Positions 25,515-32,476 of a DNA stretch of 41,397 nucleotides are shown here, in pieces (the stretch's first letter is position 1; each line of letters opens with the position of its first letter). Origin of the DNA: Altererythrobacter sp. (GTDB lineage: Bacteria > Pseudomonadota > Alphaproteobacteria > Sphingomonadales > Sphingomonadaceae). Both the position numbers and the translations under genes were made by a program. Below the pieces are notes generated by a model. It made no database searches, was not told where the DNA came from, and worked only from the letters and a program-made list of their open reading frames with translations. Where the stretch lies: assembly GCA_031178065.1 (NCBI GenBank), contig JAPSJS010000030.1:1-41397 (forward strand), in the 5' to 3' direction.

Positions 25515-26153
25515 ATGCCCAAAATCAAGATCTGCGGGATATCCACACCCGATGCGCTCGACGCGGCGATTGCGGCGCGGGCCGACCATTGCGGCTTCGT
25601 GTTCTTCGCCCCCTCCCCGCGCAACCTCACCGCTGGCGCGGCGCGCGAACTCTCCGCCCGCGCGGATGAGCGGATCGGCAAGGTCGGGCTGTTCGTCGAT
25701 CCCGATGACGCCCTGCTCGCCGAGGCGGTGGCGGCGGGCGCTCTGGACGCGATTCAGCTTCATGGCGACGAGACGCCCGAACGCGCAGCTCAGCTCCGCG
25801 CGCGCTTCGGCTTGCCGGTGTGGAAGGTCGTTTCGGTCGCCGCGGAGGCGGACGTCGCGCGCGCGGGCGCCTACCGTGATGCGGCGGACCTGATCCTGTT
25901 CGATGCCAAGACCCCCAAAGGGGCCGCGCTGCCCGGTGGGATGGGTCTGCGGTTCGATTGGTCGTTGCTCACCGCCTATCGCGGGCCACTCCCGTGGGGC
26001 CTCGCCGGCGGTCTCGCGCCCGCCAATGTCGCCGAGGCAATCCACGCGACCGGAGCGCCGCTGGTCGACACGTCCTCGGGCGTGGAAAGCGCGCCGGGCG
26101 TAAAGGACCCGGCGCTGATCTCGGCCTTCTGCGCGGCAGCACGCGGCGCATAG
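25515..26153 (+). CDS. trpF: Phosphoribosylanthranilate isomerase
   Basis: The enzyme isomerises PRA to CdRP in tryptophan synthesis. The 212-aa TIM barrel begins MPKIKICGIS with the catalytic Cys7, and the catalytic Asp130 lies in LILFDAKTPKG. PWGLAGGLAPANV and DTSSGVESAPGVKD supply phosphate binding. It follows the VOC gene by 6 bases. In related genomes trpB is next, but here two leftward outer-membrane protein genes intervene. A bidirectional hairpin follows at 26158. Confidence 0.97.
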   Translation: MPKIKICGISTPDALDAAIAARADHCGFVFFAPSPRNLTAGAARELSARADERIGKVGLFVDPDDALLAEAVAAGALDAIQLHGDETPERAAQLRARFGLPVWKVVSVAAEADVARAGAYRDAADLILFDAKTPKGAALPGGMGLRFDWSLLTAYRGPLPWGLAGGLAPANVAEAIHATGAPLVDTSSGVESAPGVKDPALISAFCAAARGA

Positions 26154-26157
26154 AAAA

Positions 26158-26181
26158 AGGGCGGCCCCGCAGAGCCGCCCT
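26158..26181. terminator. Bidirectional terminator between trpF and outer-membrane protein gene
   Basis: AGGGCGGC, loop CCCGCAGA, GCCGCCCT. An A run precedes it on the plus strand, which gives a T run (TTTTTC) for the leftward gene; on the plus strand CCTTT follows. It sits between convergent stops. Confidence 0.8.
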
Positions 26182-26203
26182 CCTTTCGCAATTTTCGCAG
26201 GCT

Positions 26204-26662
26204 TCAGAAGTTGAAGCCGACGCCGACCACCGCCGTGTTCACGTCGACGAAGTCGCTGAAGAAGTGGCGGTACTCGCCCTTCACGTAGAGATTGGTGCCC
26301 AGGCGGTGCTGATAGCCGGCGCCGAGGTGCGGCGTGTCCTCGCCCTCGCCGAAGGTGTAGCCGCCGGCGGCATAGAGTTTGCCGTTCGCACCCATCTTGG
26401 CGCCAACGCGTGCCGTGGCGCCCCAGACGACGTCCGCACCGTCCGCGAGGATCTTGTCGGCCGAGCCTTCGACACCAAAAAACGTCGTCTCGCCCAGGTC
26501 GAAGTCGTACCCGCCTGCCACACCTGCAACGGCCTCTTCATGACCATTGGCCCAGGCGATGCCGCCGCGCGCTTCCACACGGCCTTCGTTGGCCTGCGCG
26601 GGCGATGCGATAACGGCCATTCCCACGAGGGCGGGCAGGGTTGCCAAAGCGAACTTTTTCAT
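26204..26662 (-). CDS. Small outer-membrane beta-barrel protein (first of two)
   Basis: A 152-aa protein with a signal peptide (MKKFALATLPALVGMAVIASPAQA, cut before NEG). Alternating beta strands follow, such as KLYAAGGYTFG and NLYVKGEYRHFF. The C-terminus VVGVGFNF ends in Phe, the usual BAM recognition signal. This suggests an 8-strand OmpA/OmpW-like barrel; no specific function can be read. The frame begins 5 codons earlier with no better start. The leader carries a GC hairpin (26682-26702). It is transcribed against the trp genes. Confidence 0.82.
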   Translation of the reverse strand: MKKFALATLPALVGMAVIASPAQANEGRVEARGGIAWANGHEEAVAGVAGGYDFDLGETTFFGVEGSADKILADGADVVWGATARVGAKMGANGKLYAAGGYTFGEGEDTPHLGAGYQHRLGTNLYVKGEYRHFFSDFVDVNTAVVGVGFNF

Positions 26663-26681
26663 TGTTCTCAACTCCACGATC

Positions 26682-26702
26682 CGGCCGGGCCCATCCCGGC
26701 CG
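26682..26702 (-). other. Leader hairpin ahead of the outer-membrane protein gene
   Basis: CGGCCGGG, loop CCCAT, CCCGGCCG: perfect 8-bp stem about 20 bases before the start codon at 26662. It could stabilise the message, as is common for abundant outer-membrane proteins. Confidence 0.45.
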
Positions 26703-26838
26703 TTCGATTGGCCGCATCTGGGGAGGCGATCCTGTATCTTTCATTTACCGTCGACGAACGACATTCGCGGTTCGAGTAACATCGTTTCGCTCTCGACCAA
26801 TGTCGTACTCTGCCACCACGGGCGCCTCGCAACAAAAA

Positions 26839-26862
26839 AGGGGCGGCCGATGGGCCGCCCCT
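26839..26862 (-). terminator. Terminator of the second outer-membrane protein gene
   Basis: On the minus strand AGGGGCGGCC, loop CATC, GGCCGCCCCT is followed by TTTTTTG: a perfect 10-bp stem plus T run, a textbook intrinsic terminator 24 bases after the stop at 26887. Confidence 0.9.
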
Positions 26863-26886
26863 CTGGTTGTCTCGCGTCGCTGCCGA

Positions 26887-27474
26887 TCAGAAGCGGTATG
26901 CAACGCCCGCGCGAACGGAGTTGTTCTTGATGAAGTCGCTGTAGTCGGCATAGGTGTACTCGACGCGGAACGAGGTCGCATCGCCGAACCGGGTTTCCAG
27001 ACCAGCGCCCAGAACCAGCGCATCGTCACGATCACTTTCGCCCACGCCATCTGCGGCGAGCTTGAACCGGGTGTTCTCCCAGCCGGCACGCGCATAGAGG
27101 CCGGTGCTGTCATTAAGCATGGCGCCCAGGCGAGCGGTCGCGCCGAAGGTTTCCTTCGCGCTCGCGGAAAACGCATCCGTGCCGGTGTCGGCAGTGATCT
27201 CCGCGGCGCTCAGCGCGGCCTTGGCCTCGATCCCGACGAACGTGCTGGGGCTCACCGGCAGGTCGTAGCCGGCGAACACGGCACCCACGACGCCATTGCC
27301 ACTCAGGCCGTCGTAATGATCGCCGTCGGCAAACACGTCATCGGCCTGCACTTCGTAGCTGTCGAGACCAGCTTCGATCCCGACGTACGGGCCTGAAAAC
27401 GGCTCAGCCATCGCCGGAGTTGCGGCCAGCGCAAGGAAAGAAGCAGAGGCGATAACTGCGAACTTGGTATTCAT
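26887..27474 (-). CDS. Outer-membrane beta-barrel protein (second)
   Basis: A 195-aa protein with signal peptide MNTKFAVIASASFLALAATPAMA then EPFSGPYVGIEAGLDSYEV, the start pattern of OmpA/Omp25-like porin-family barrels. It ends with FRVEYTYADYSDFIKNNSVRAGVAYRF, again with C-terminal Phe. The strands SGPYVGIEAG, YARAGWENTRF and ALVLGAGLETRFG are typical. It is distinct in sequence from its neighbour at 26204. ATG 27474 has a GGAG site about 9 bases upstream and a 7-bp inverted repeat (27489-27505) just above it. Confidence 0.85.
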   Translation of the reverse strand: MNTKFAVIASASFLALAATPAMAEPFSGPYVGIEAGLDSYEVQADDVFADGDHYDGLSGNGVVGAVFAGYDLPVSPSTFVGIEAKAALSAAEITADTGTDAFSASAKETFGATARLGAMLNDSTGLYARAGWENTRFKLAADGVGESDRDDALVLGAGLETRFGDATSFRVEYTYADYSDFIKNNSVRAGVAYRF

Positions 27475-27488
27475 TATTATTTTCTCCG

Positions 27489-27505
27489 TTCAAGTAGAAC
27501 TTGAA
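27489..27505 (-). promoter_or_regulatory. Inverted repeat upstream of the second outer-membrane protein gene
   Basis: TTCAAGT, spacer AGA, ACTTGAA, directly upstream of the ribosome site. Candidate operator or short leader hairpin; not verifiable here. Confidence 0.35.
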
Positions 27506-27619
27506 TCTATTGATTGGTTAGGGGTATGTTTGCCACACTGTAGTGCAGCATGACGGAATTTGGGGATTAGTGTTCCGGATTCCAGTGCCGAAAAGTATCT
27601 ACCCTGCAAGAAAAACGCT

Positions 27620-27639
27620 GTGTTGCCCGGGTGCAACAC
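27620..27639. promoter_or_regulatory. Inverted repeat about 80 bases upstream of trpB
   Basis: GTGTTGC, spacer CCGGGT, GCAACAC: perfect 7-bp arms. It lies in the gap between the divergent outer-membrane protein gene and trpB, where a trpBA promoter must be. Candidate operator or attenuating hairpin. Confidence 0.4.
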
Positions 27640-27720
27640 CTTGCCTGTCCGGGACGCCCGCGCGCAATCGGCCGCGGGATTCTGGACAAGCTCAGACGGC
27701 TCTGCCAAGCGCGAGGGGCA

Positions 27721-28968
27721 ATGACCGAGCACCCCAACTCATCCGGAAACCAGCCCCCAGCGAAAGCGAACAGCTTTCGCCAGATGCCAGACTCGCGCGG
27801 CCATTTCGGCACCTACGGCGGGCGCTACGTGGCCGAAACGCTGATGCCGCTCGTGCTCGAACTGGAGCGCGAATATCGGGCGGCCAAGGCGGACGCGGCC
27901 TTCCAGCAGCAGTTCGACGACCTGCTCGAACACTACGTTGGCCGCCCCAGCCCGCTCTACTTCGCAGAACGGCTCACAGAGGCACTCGGCGGCGCACAAA
28001 TGTGGTTCAAGCGGGAAGAACTGAACCACACCGGCGCGCACAAGATCAACAATTGCATCGGCCAGATCCTGCTCGCGATCCGCATGGGCAAGACCAGGAT
28101 CATCGCCGAGACCGGGGCCGGCCAGCACGGCGTCGCCACCGCCACCGTCTGCGCGCGGTTCGGCCTGCCCTGCACGATCTTCATGGGTGCGACCGACGTC
28201 GCCCGCCAGCAGCCGAATGTCTTCCGGATGAAGTTGCTCGGCGCGGAAGTCGTGCCGGTGGACAGCGGCGCCGCGACCCTGAAGGACGCGATGAACGAGG
28301 CGCTGCGCCACTGGGTCGCCCACGTCGAAGACACCTTCTACATCATCGGCACCGCGGCGGGGCCGCACCCGTATCCCGAGCTGGTGCGCGACTTCCAGAG
28401 CGTGATCGGCAAGGAAGCGCGCGCGCAGATGCTCGCCCGCACCGGCCGCTTGCCCGACCTGCTGGTCGCGGCTGTCGGCGGTGGGTCAAACGCGATCGGC
28501 CTGTTTCACCCGTTCCTCGACGATCCTGATGTCGCGATGGTCGGGGTCGAGGCGGCAGGCCACGGGATCGACAGCGGTCAGCACGCCGCCAGCCTGACCG
28601 GCGGCGCACCGGGCGTGCTCCACGGCAACAAGACCTACCTGCTCCAGGACGAGGACGGCCAGATCACCGAGGCGCACTCGATCAGCGCGGGCCTCGACTA
28701 TCCCGGCATCGGGCCGGAGCACGCCTGGCTGTACGAAAGCGGGCGGGTGAAATACCTGCCGATCGGCGATGACGAGGCGCTCGAGGCGTTCCAGCTCTGC
28801 TGCCGTCTCGAAGGCATCATCCCCGCCCTCGAAAGCGCCCACGCGCTGGCCGCGCTGCCCAAGCTCGTGGGCGACTACGGCAGGGACCAGATCATTCTCG
28901 TCAACGTCTCCGGCCGGGGCGACAAGGACATCTTCACCGTAGCGGATAAGCTGGGGGTGAAAATCTAG
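27721..28968 (+). CDS. trpB: Tryptophan synthase beta chain
   Basis: The enzyme condenses indole and serine with PLP to give tryptophan. The 415-aa protein contains [14 protein letters not shown] near the start, [12 protein letters not shown] with the PLP Lys108, [11 protein letters not shown], and the phosphate loop VGGGSNAIG. The frame is open from 27631, but ATG 27721 has GAGGGG just upstream and gives a normal N-terminus. The TAG stop (28966-28968) coincides with the outer end of the left terminal repeat of the DUF559 element, so the element may have supplied the present stop. trpA follows after that element. Confidence 0.97.
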   Translation: MTEHPNSSGNQPPAKANSFRQMPDSRGHFGTYGGRYVAETLMPLVLELEREYRAAKADAAFQQQFDDLLEHYVGRPSPLYFAERLTEALGGAQMWFKREELNHTGAHKINNCIGQILLAIRMGKTRIIAETGAGQHGVATATVCARFGLPCTIFMGATDVARQQPNVFRMKLLGAEVVPVDSGAATLKDAMNEALRHWVAHVEDTFYIIGTAAGPHPYPELVRDFQSVIGKEARAQMLARTGRLPDLLVAAVGGGSNAIGLFHPFLDDPDVAMVGVEAAGHGIDSGQHAASLTGGAPGVLHGNKTYLLQDEDGQITEAHSISAGLDYPGIGPEHAWLYESGRVKYLPIGDDEALEAFQLCCRLEGIIPALESAHALAALPKLVGDYGRDQIILVNVSGRGDKDIFTVADKLGVKI

Positions 28969-29004
28969 CCCTCTCCCCTTCAGGGGAGAGGGTTGGGAGA
29001 GGGG
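28966..29004 (+). repeat. Left terminal inverted repeat of the DUF559 element
   Basis: It begins with the trpB TAG stop and ends with GGGAGAGGGG, the Shine-Dalgarno sequence of the DUF559 gene (ATG 29008). The hairpin CCCTCTCCCC/GGGGAGAGGG (28969-28992) may also act on trpB transcripts. Confidence 0.85.
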
Positions 29005-29007
29005 AAG

Positions 29008-29400
29008 ATGCGCAACGCCGGTTCACTCAAACACGCACAACGCATGCGCAAGGAGATGACCGAGCCGGAAACGCGGTTGTGGCTCGAACTGCGCGCAGCA
29101 CGCTTTCGCGGGATCAAGTTCCGCCGCCAGAAGGTCATCGGAAACTTCATCGCCGACTTCGTGGCAAACGAACCCAAACTGGTGCTGGAGGTGGATGGCG
29201 ACAGTCATGCGACACAGGCGGCATATGATGCTCGGCGGACTGCGTTTCTCGAAGAACACGGTTATCGTGTGGTTAGATTTACGAATGCGGATGTGATGAT
29301 GAATATGGACGGCGTACTGGATCGGCTTGGCGAGATCATCGACGAACTGCGCCGGCCCCCTCTCCCAACCCTCTCCCCTGAAGGGGAGGGGGCTATATGA
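29008..29400 (+). CDS. DUF559 (Vsr-like, PD-(D/E)XK type) endonuclease domain protein
   Basis: A 130-aa protein beginning MRNAGSLKHAQRMRKEMTEPETRLW, with ELRAARFRGIKFRRQKVIG, the DUF559 N-terminal signature. The likely catalytic set is Asp50 in NFIADFV plus Glu61 and Asp63 in LVLEVDGDSH, with YRVVRFTNADVMMNMDGVL at the end. DUF559 proteins resemble Vsr mismatch endonucleases; their biological role is not established. The start is ATG 29008, after GGGAGAGGGGAAG from the left repeat. The last ~14 residues (PPLPTLSPEGEG...) are coded by the right repeat, and the stop overlaps the trpA ATG (ATGA). It looks intact. Confidence 0.88.
   Translation: MRNAGSLKHAQRMRKEMTEPETRLWLELRAARFRGIKFRRQKVIGNFIADFVANEPKLVLEVDGDSHATQAAYDARRTAFLEEHGYRVVRFTNADVMMNMDGVLDRLGEIIDELRRPPLPTLSPEGEGAI
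29357..29395 (+). repeat. Right terminal inverted repeat of the DUF559 element
   Basis: This is the inverted copy of 28966-29004. It codes for the C-terminus of the nuclease and supplies GGGGAGGGGG as the ribosome site of trpA (ATG 29397). Confidence 0.85.
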
Positions 29401-30176
29401 CCCGCCTCTCCTCCGCCTTCGCCAAGCCGCACCGCGCGCTCGTCACCTTCATCACCGCGGGCGATGGCGATACCGCGGCCAATCTCGATGCGCTGGTCGA
29501 GGGCGGCGCGGACGTGATCGAGCTCGGCATGCCGTTCACCGATCCGATGGCCGACGGCCCGGCGATCCAGGCGGCGAACATCCGCGCGCTCGGCGCCGGA
29601 ACGACCACGGCCGAGGTGCTGCGGATCGCGCGCGAGTTTCGCCAGCGCCATCCAGACGTGCCGCTGGTGCTGATGGGCTACGCCAACCCGATGGTCCGCC
29701 GCGGCCCCGAGTGGTTCGCCTCCGCCGCCGCCGAGGCGGGCGTGGACGGCGTGATCTGCGTCGATATCCCGCCCGAGGAGGACGACGCGCTCGGCCCCGC
29801 CCTGCGCGCCGCCGGGATCGCCCCGATCCGCCTCGCCACCCCGACGACCGATGCCGCGCGCCTGCCGCAAGTTCTCGAGGGCTCGGCCGGGTTCCTCTAC
29901 TACGTCTCGGTCGCGGGGATCACCGGCAAGCAGCAGGCTGCGCAGGCGAGCATCGACGAAGCGGTCAGGCGTCTCAAGGCGGCAACCAACCTGCCCGTCG
30001 CCGTCGGCTTCGGCGTGCGCACGCCCGAACAGGCTGCCGCCATCGCCAAGGTGGCGGATGGCGTGGTCGTCGGCTCAGCACTCGTGGAGCTGGTGGGCGA
30101 ACACGGTAAGGATGCGCCCGAGCATCTGCGCAAGCTCACCTCGGCGCTGGCGGAAGCGATCCGCACCGCCGGCTGA
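29397..30176 (+). CDS. trpA: Tryptophan synthase alpha chain
   Basis: The enzyme cleaves indole-3-glycerol phosphate to indole, channelled to TrpB. The 259-aa TIM barrel has [17 protein letters not shown] with the catalytic pair Glu42 and Asp53 (11 apart as in E. coli), LMGYANPM, and the phosphate loop [12 protein letters not shown]. The start ATG overlaps the DUF559 stop, and its Shine-Dalgarno lies inside the right terminal repeat, so trpA translation now depends on the element. A GC-rich hairpin follows the stop (30180-30201), then accD. Confidence 0.97.
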   Translation: MTRLSSAFAKPHRALVTFITAGDGDTAANLDALVEGGADVIELGMPFTDPMADGPAIQAANIRALGAGTTTAEVLRIAREFRQRHPDVPLVLMGYANPMVRRGPEWFASAAAEAGVDGVICVDIPPEEDDALGPALRAAGIAPIRLATPTTDAARLPQVLEGSAGFLYYVSVAGITGKQQAAQASIDEAVRRLKAATNLPVAVGFGVRTPEQAAAIAKVADGVVVGSALVELVGEHGKDAPEHLRKLTSALAEAIRTAG

Positions 30177-30179
30177 GCC

Positions 30180-30201
30180 CCCTTCCCGCGAACGGGAGGG
30201 G
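30180..30201. repeat. GC-rich palindrome after trpA
   Basis: CCCTTCCCG, loop CGAA, CGGGAGGGG form a hairpin with one G-U pair, 3 bases after the trpA stop. It is of the same composition family as the repeats at 4190 and 8571. It may attenuate transcription into accD or protect the trp message. Confidence 0.55.
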
Positions 30202-30237
30202 CTGTCATTCGCTCGATTTCGGGTTAAGGCCCGGCCC

Positions 30238-31086
30238 ATGAACTGGTTCACCCGCGTCCGCAATTCGCTGCCTTTCGTGGCCAAGCGCACGACTGAGGAA
30301 ACGCTGTGGGTCAAGTGCCCCGGCTGCTCGGAGATGCTGTTCACGAAGGAATACGAGGAAAACCTCAAGGTCTGCCCGCGCTGCGGCCACCACGGCCGGA
30401 TCGGCGCCGACGAGCGGCTGCGTCAGTTGCTCGACGAGGGTTACGACGTGCTCAGGCAGCCCGACGTCGCCGAAGACCCGCTCAAGTTCCGCGATACCAA
30501 GAAATACACCGACCGGCTGAAGCAGGCGCGCGCGAAGAACCCGCACAAGGACGCCTTCACCGTCGGCTCGGGCGCGATCGAGGGCCGGCCCGCCGTCGTC
30601 GGCGTGCAGGACTTCGCCTTCATGGGCGGCAGCATGGGCATGGCCGTGGGCACCGCCTTCTGCCAGGGCGCCGAGCGCGCGCTGACCCGCAAGTGCGCCT
30701 ATGTCGTCGTCACCGCGGCCGGCGGCGCGCGGATGCAGGAGGGCATTCTCAGCCTGATGCAGATGCCCAAGGCGACCGTGATGACGCGCCGCCTGAAAGA
30801 GGCCGGCCTGCCCTACATCGTCGTGCTGACCGACCCGACCACGGGCGGCGTCACCGCCAGCTACGCCATGCTTGGCGACATCCACATCGCCGAGCCCGGC
30901 GCCCTGATCGGCTTCGCCGGCCAGCGCGTGATCCAGGACACGATCCGCGAGAAACTGCCCGAGGGCTTCCAGCGCGCCGAGTACCTGCACAAGCATGGTA
31001 TGGTCGACATGGTCGTCAAGCGGCACGATCTGAAGACCACGCTGGCGAGCCTGCTCGACTACCTTCAGCCGAGGGCGGCGGCTTGA
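30238..31086 (+). CDS. accD: Acetyl-CoA carboxylase carboxyltransferase subunit beta
   Basis: AccD with AccA transfers CO2 from biotin to acetyl-CoA, giving malonyl-CoA. The 282-aa protein starts [13 protein letters not shown]. It has the zinc ribbon CPGC...CPRC (Cys27, 30, 46, 49), the crotonase core [20 protein letters not shown] and [11 protein letters not shown], and [19 protein letters not shown] 30238 gives the usual N-terminus. The position after trpA and before folC is the standard alphaproteobacterial order. A palindromic repeat pair separates it from folC. Confidence 0.97.
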   Translation: MNWFTRVRNSLPFVAKRTTEETLWVKCPGCSEMLFTKEYEENLKVCPRCGHHGRIGADERLRQLLDEGYDVLRQPDVAEDPLKFRDTKKYTDRLKQARAKNPHKDAFTVGSGAIEGRPAVVGVQDFAFMGGSMGMAVGTAFCQGAERALTRKCAYVVVTAAGGARMQEGILSLMQMPKATVMTRRLKEAGLPYIVVLTDPTTGGVTASYAMLGDIHIAEPGALIGFAGQRVIQDTIREKLPEGFQRAEYLHKHGMVDMVVKRHDLKTTLASLLDYLQPRAAA

Positions 31087-31094
31087 TGCAAGCC

Positions 31095-31173
31095 GTCATT
31101 CCAGCGAAAGCTGGAATCGCGTGCAGCAAGCCCGGAGCGTGAGGACAGCGATCCCGGCTTTTGCCGGGATGAC
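31095..31173. repeat. Paired palindromic intergenic repeat (GTCATCCCAGC family), copy 2
   Basis: The left half GTCATTCCAGCGAAAGCTGG and the right half, ending CCCGGCTTTTGCCGGGATGAC, are separated by about 30 bases. The hairpin stems are kept by paired changes (TCCAGC/GCTGGA on the left, CCCGGC/GCCGGG on the right). It lies between accD and folC. Confidence 0.85.
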
Positions 31174-31179
31174 GACGCC

Positions 31180-32475
31180 ATGAGAGACTTCGGCATTTCC
31201 TCGGACCCCGCGGTCCAGGCCCAGCTCGACCGGCTGGCAGCGCTTTCGGTGCCGCAAGGCCGCCTAGGGCTCGAGACGATCCGCGCGCTCCTCTCGCGCC
31301 TCGGCGATCCCCATCTGGCGCTGCCGCCGGTGTTCCATGTCGCCGGGACCAACGGCAAGGGCTCCACCTGCGCCTTCCTGCGCGCGATGCTGGAAGCGGA
31401 GGGTTACCGCGTCCATGCCACGACCAGCCCGCATCTGGTGCGCTACAACGAACGCATCCGGGTGGCGGGCGAACTGGTCTCCGACGCGCGGCTGGCCGAA
31501 CTGCTCGCCGAAGTGCTCGACGCCGGGAGCGACCTCGCCCCCAGCTTCTTCGAAGTGACGATCGCCGCCAGCTTCCTCGAATTCGCCCGCGTGCCGGCGG
31601 ATGCCTGCGTGGTCGAAGTGGGCCTAGGTGGCCGGTTCGACGCGACCAACGCGATCCCCCGCCCGGCCGCGTGCGGGATCGCCGCGCTGGGCATAGACCA
31701 CGAACGCTTCCTGCTCGTGCCGGAGCACGGCACCCCGCCCGAGCCGATCGCGCGCATCGCCTTCGAGAAGGCCGGCATCGCCAAGCCCGGCGTGCCACTG
31801 GTGACGCTCGACTATCCTGCCGAGGCGATGGCGGCGGTCGAACGGACCGCCGAACGGGTCGGCGCTCCGCTCCTGCCGCAGGGCCCCGGCGGCGCGTGGA
31901 CGATAGAGGCGGATGGTGACCGGATTGCCTACTCCGATGCGCAGGGCACGCTCTCGCTCCCGATCCCCACGCTGCCGGGCCTGCACCAGTCTCTCAACGC
32001 CGGGCTCGCCGTGGCGATGCTGCGCCACCAGCAAAGCGTCACCGTCTCACCCGAAGCGATGGCGCAAGGCATTCGCGCCGCCTACTGGCCCGCGCGCCTC
32101 CAGCGCCTCGCGCCCGGCCCGCTTGCGGGCGAGCGCGAAGTCTGGCTCGACGGCGGCCACAACCCGAGCGCGGGCGCGATGCTCGCCCGGCATTTCGCGG
32201 GCCAGCGGCTGCACCTCGTGATCGGCATGATCGAGGGAAAGGATCCGGCGGCCCTCACCGCCCCGCTCGCCCCGAGCATCGCCACCCTCACCGCCGTGCC
32301 CGTCCCCGATCACGAGCATTATCCCGCCGAAGCATTCGGCGAAATCGCCCGCTCCGCTCCCGACGTACCAGGCGCCCTTGCGGCTCTGCCCCACGATGGC
32401 CTGCCGGTGCTGGTCGCAGGCTCGCTCTACTTGGCGGGCGAGGTGCTGCGGCTGAATGGGGAAACACCTGACTAA
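31180..32475 (+). CDS. folC: Folylpolyglutamate synthase / dihydrofolate synthase
   Basis: The enzyme adds glutamate to dihydropteroate and to folates. The 431-aa Mur-ligase-type protein has the P-loop VAGTNGKGST (about 54-63), TSPHLVRYNERIRV, VEVGLGGRFDATNAI, and the C-terminal domain with WLDGGHNPSAG. ATG 31180 follows the palindromic repeat by six bases, so its ribosome site is poor and may involve the repeat. The TAA stop is separated by one base from the stop of the convergent ampG-like gene, so the two transcripts must overlap. Confidence 0.95.
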   Translation: MRDFGISSDPAVQAQLDRLAALSVPQGRLGLETIRALLSRLGDPHLALPPVFHVAGTNGKGSTCAFLRAMLEAEGYRVHATTSPHLVRYNERIRVAGELVSDARLAELLAEVLDAGSDLAPSFFEVTIAASFLEFARVPADACVVEVGLGGRFDATNAIPRPAACGIAALGIDHERFLLVPEHGTPPEPIARIAFEKAGIAKPGVPLVTLDYPAEAMAAVERTAERVGAPLLPQGPGGAWTIEADGDRIAYSDAQGTLSLPIPTLPGLHQSLNAGLAVAMLRHQQSVTVSPEAMAQGIRAAYWPARLQRLAPGPLAGEREVWLDGGHNPSAGAMLARHFAGQRLHLVIGMIEGKDPAALTAPLAPSIATLTAVPVPDHEHYPAEAFGEIARSAPDVPGALAALPHDGLPVLVAGSLYLAGEVLRLNGETPD

Positions 32476-32476
32476 G

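Larger units (their letters stand above)
28966..29395 (+). mobile_element. 430-bp DUF559 nuclease element with 39-bp terminal inverted repeats
   Basis: Left repeat 28966-29004 and right repeat 29357-29395 are inverted copies, identical at 38 of 39 positions. Each consists of TAGCCC(T/C)CTCCCC, TTCA, GGGGAGAGGG, TT, GGGAGAGGGG, so the outer part is itself a hairpin. Between them lies a single nuclease-like gene. The element fills the trpB-trpA gap exactly. I see no clear target-site duplication and no transposase, so the way it moves, if it does, is unknown. Confidence 0.75.

Noticed and set aside
28969-28992. Left repeat hairpin as a plain intrinsic terminator after trpB
   Set aside because: No T tract follows, and the near-identical inverted partner beyond the DUF559 gene shows that it is part of a paired element, though some attenuation is possible.
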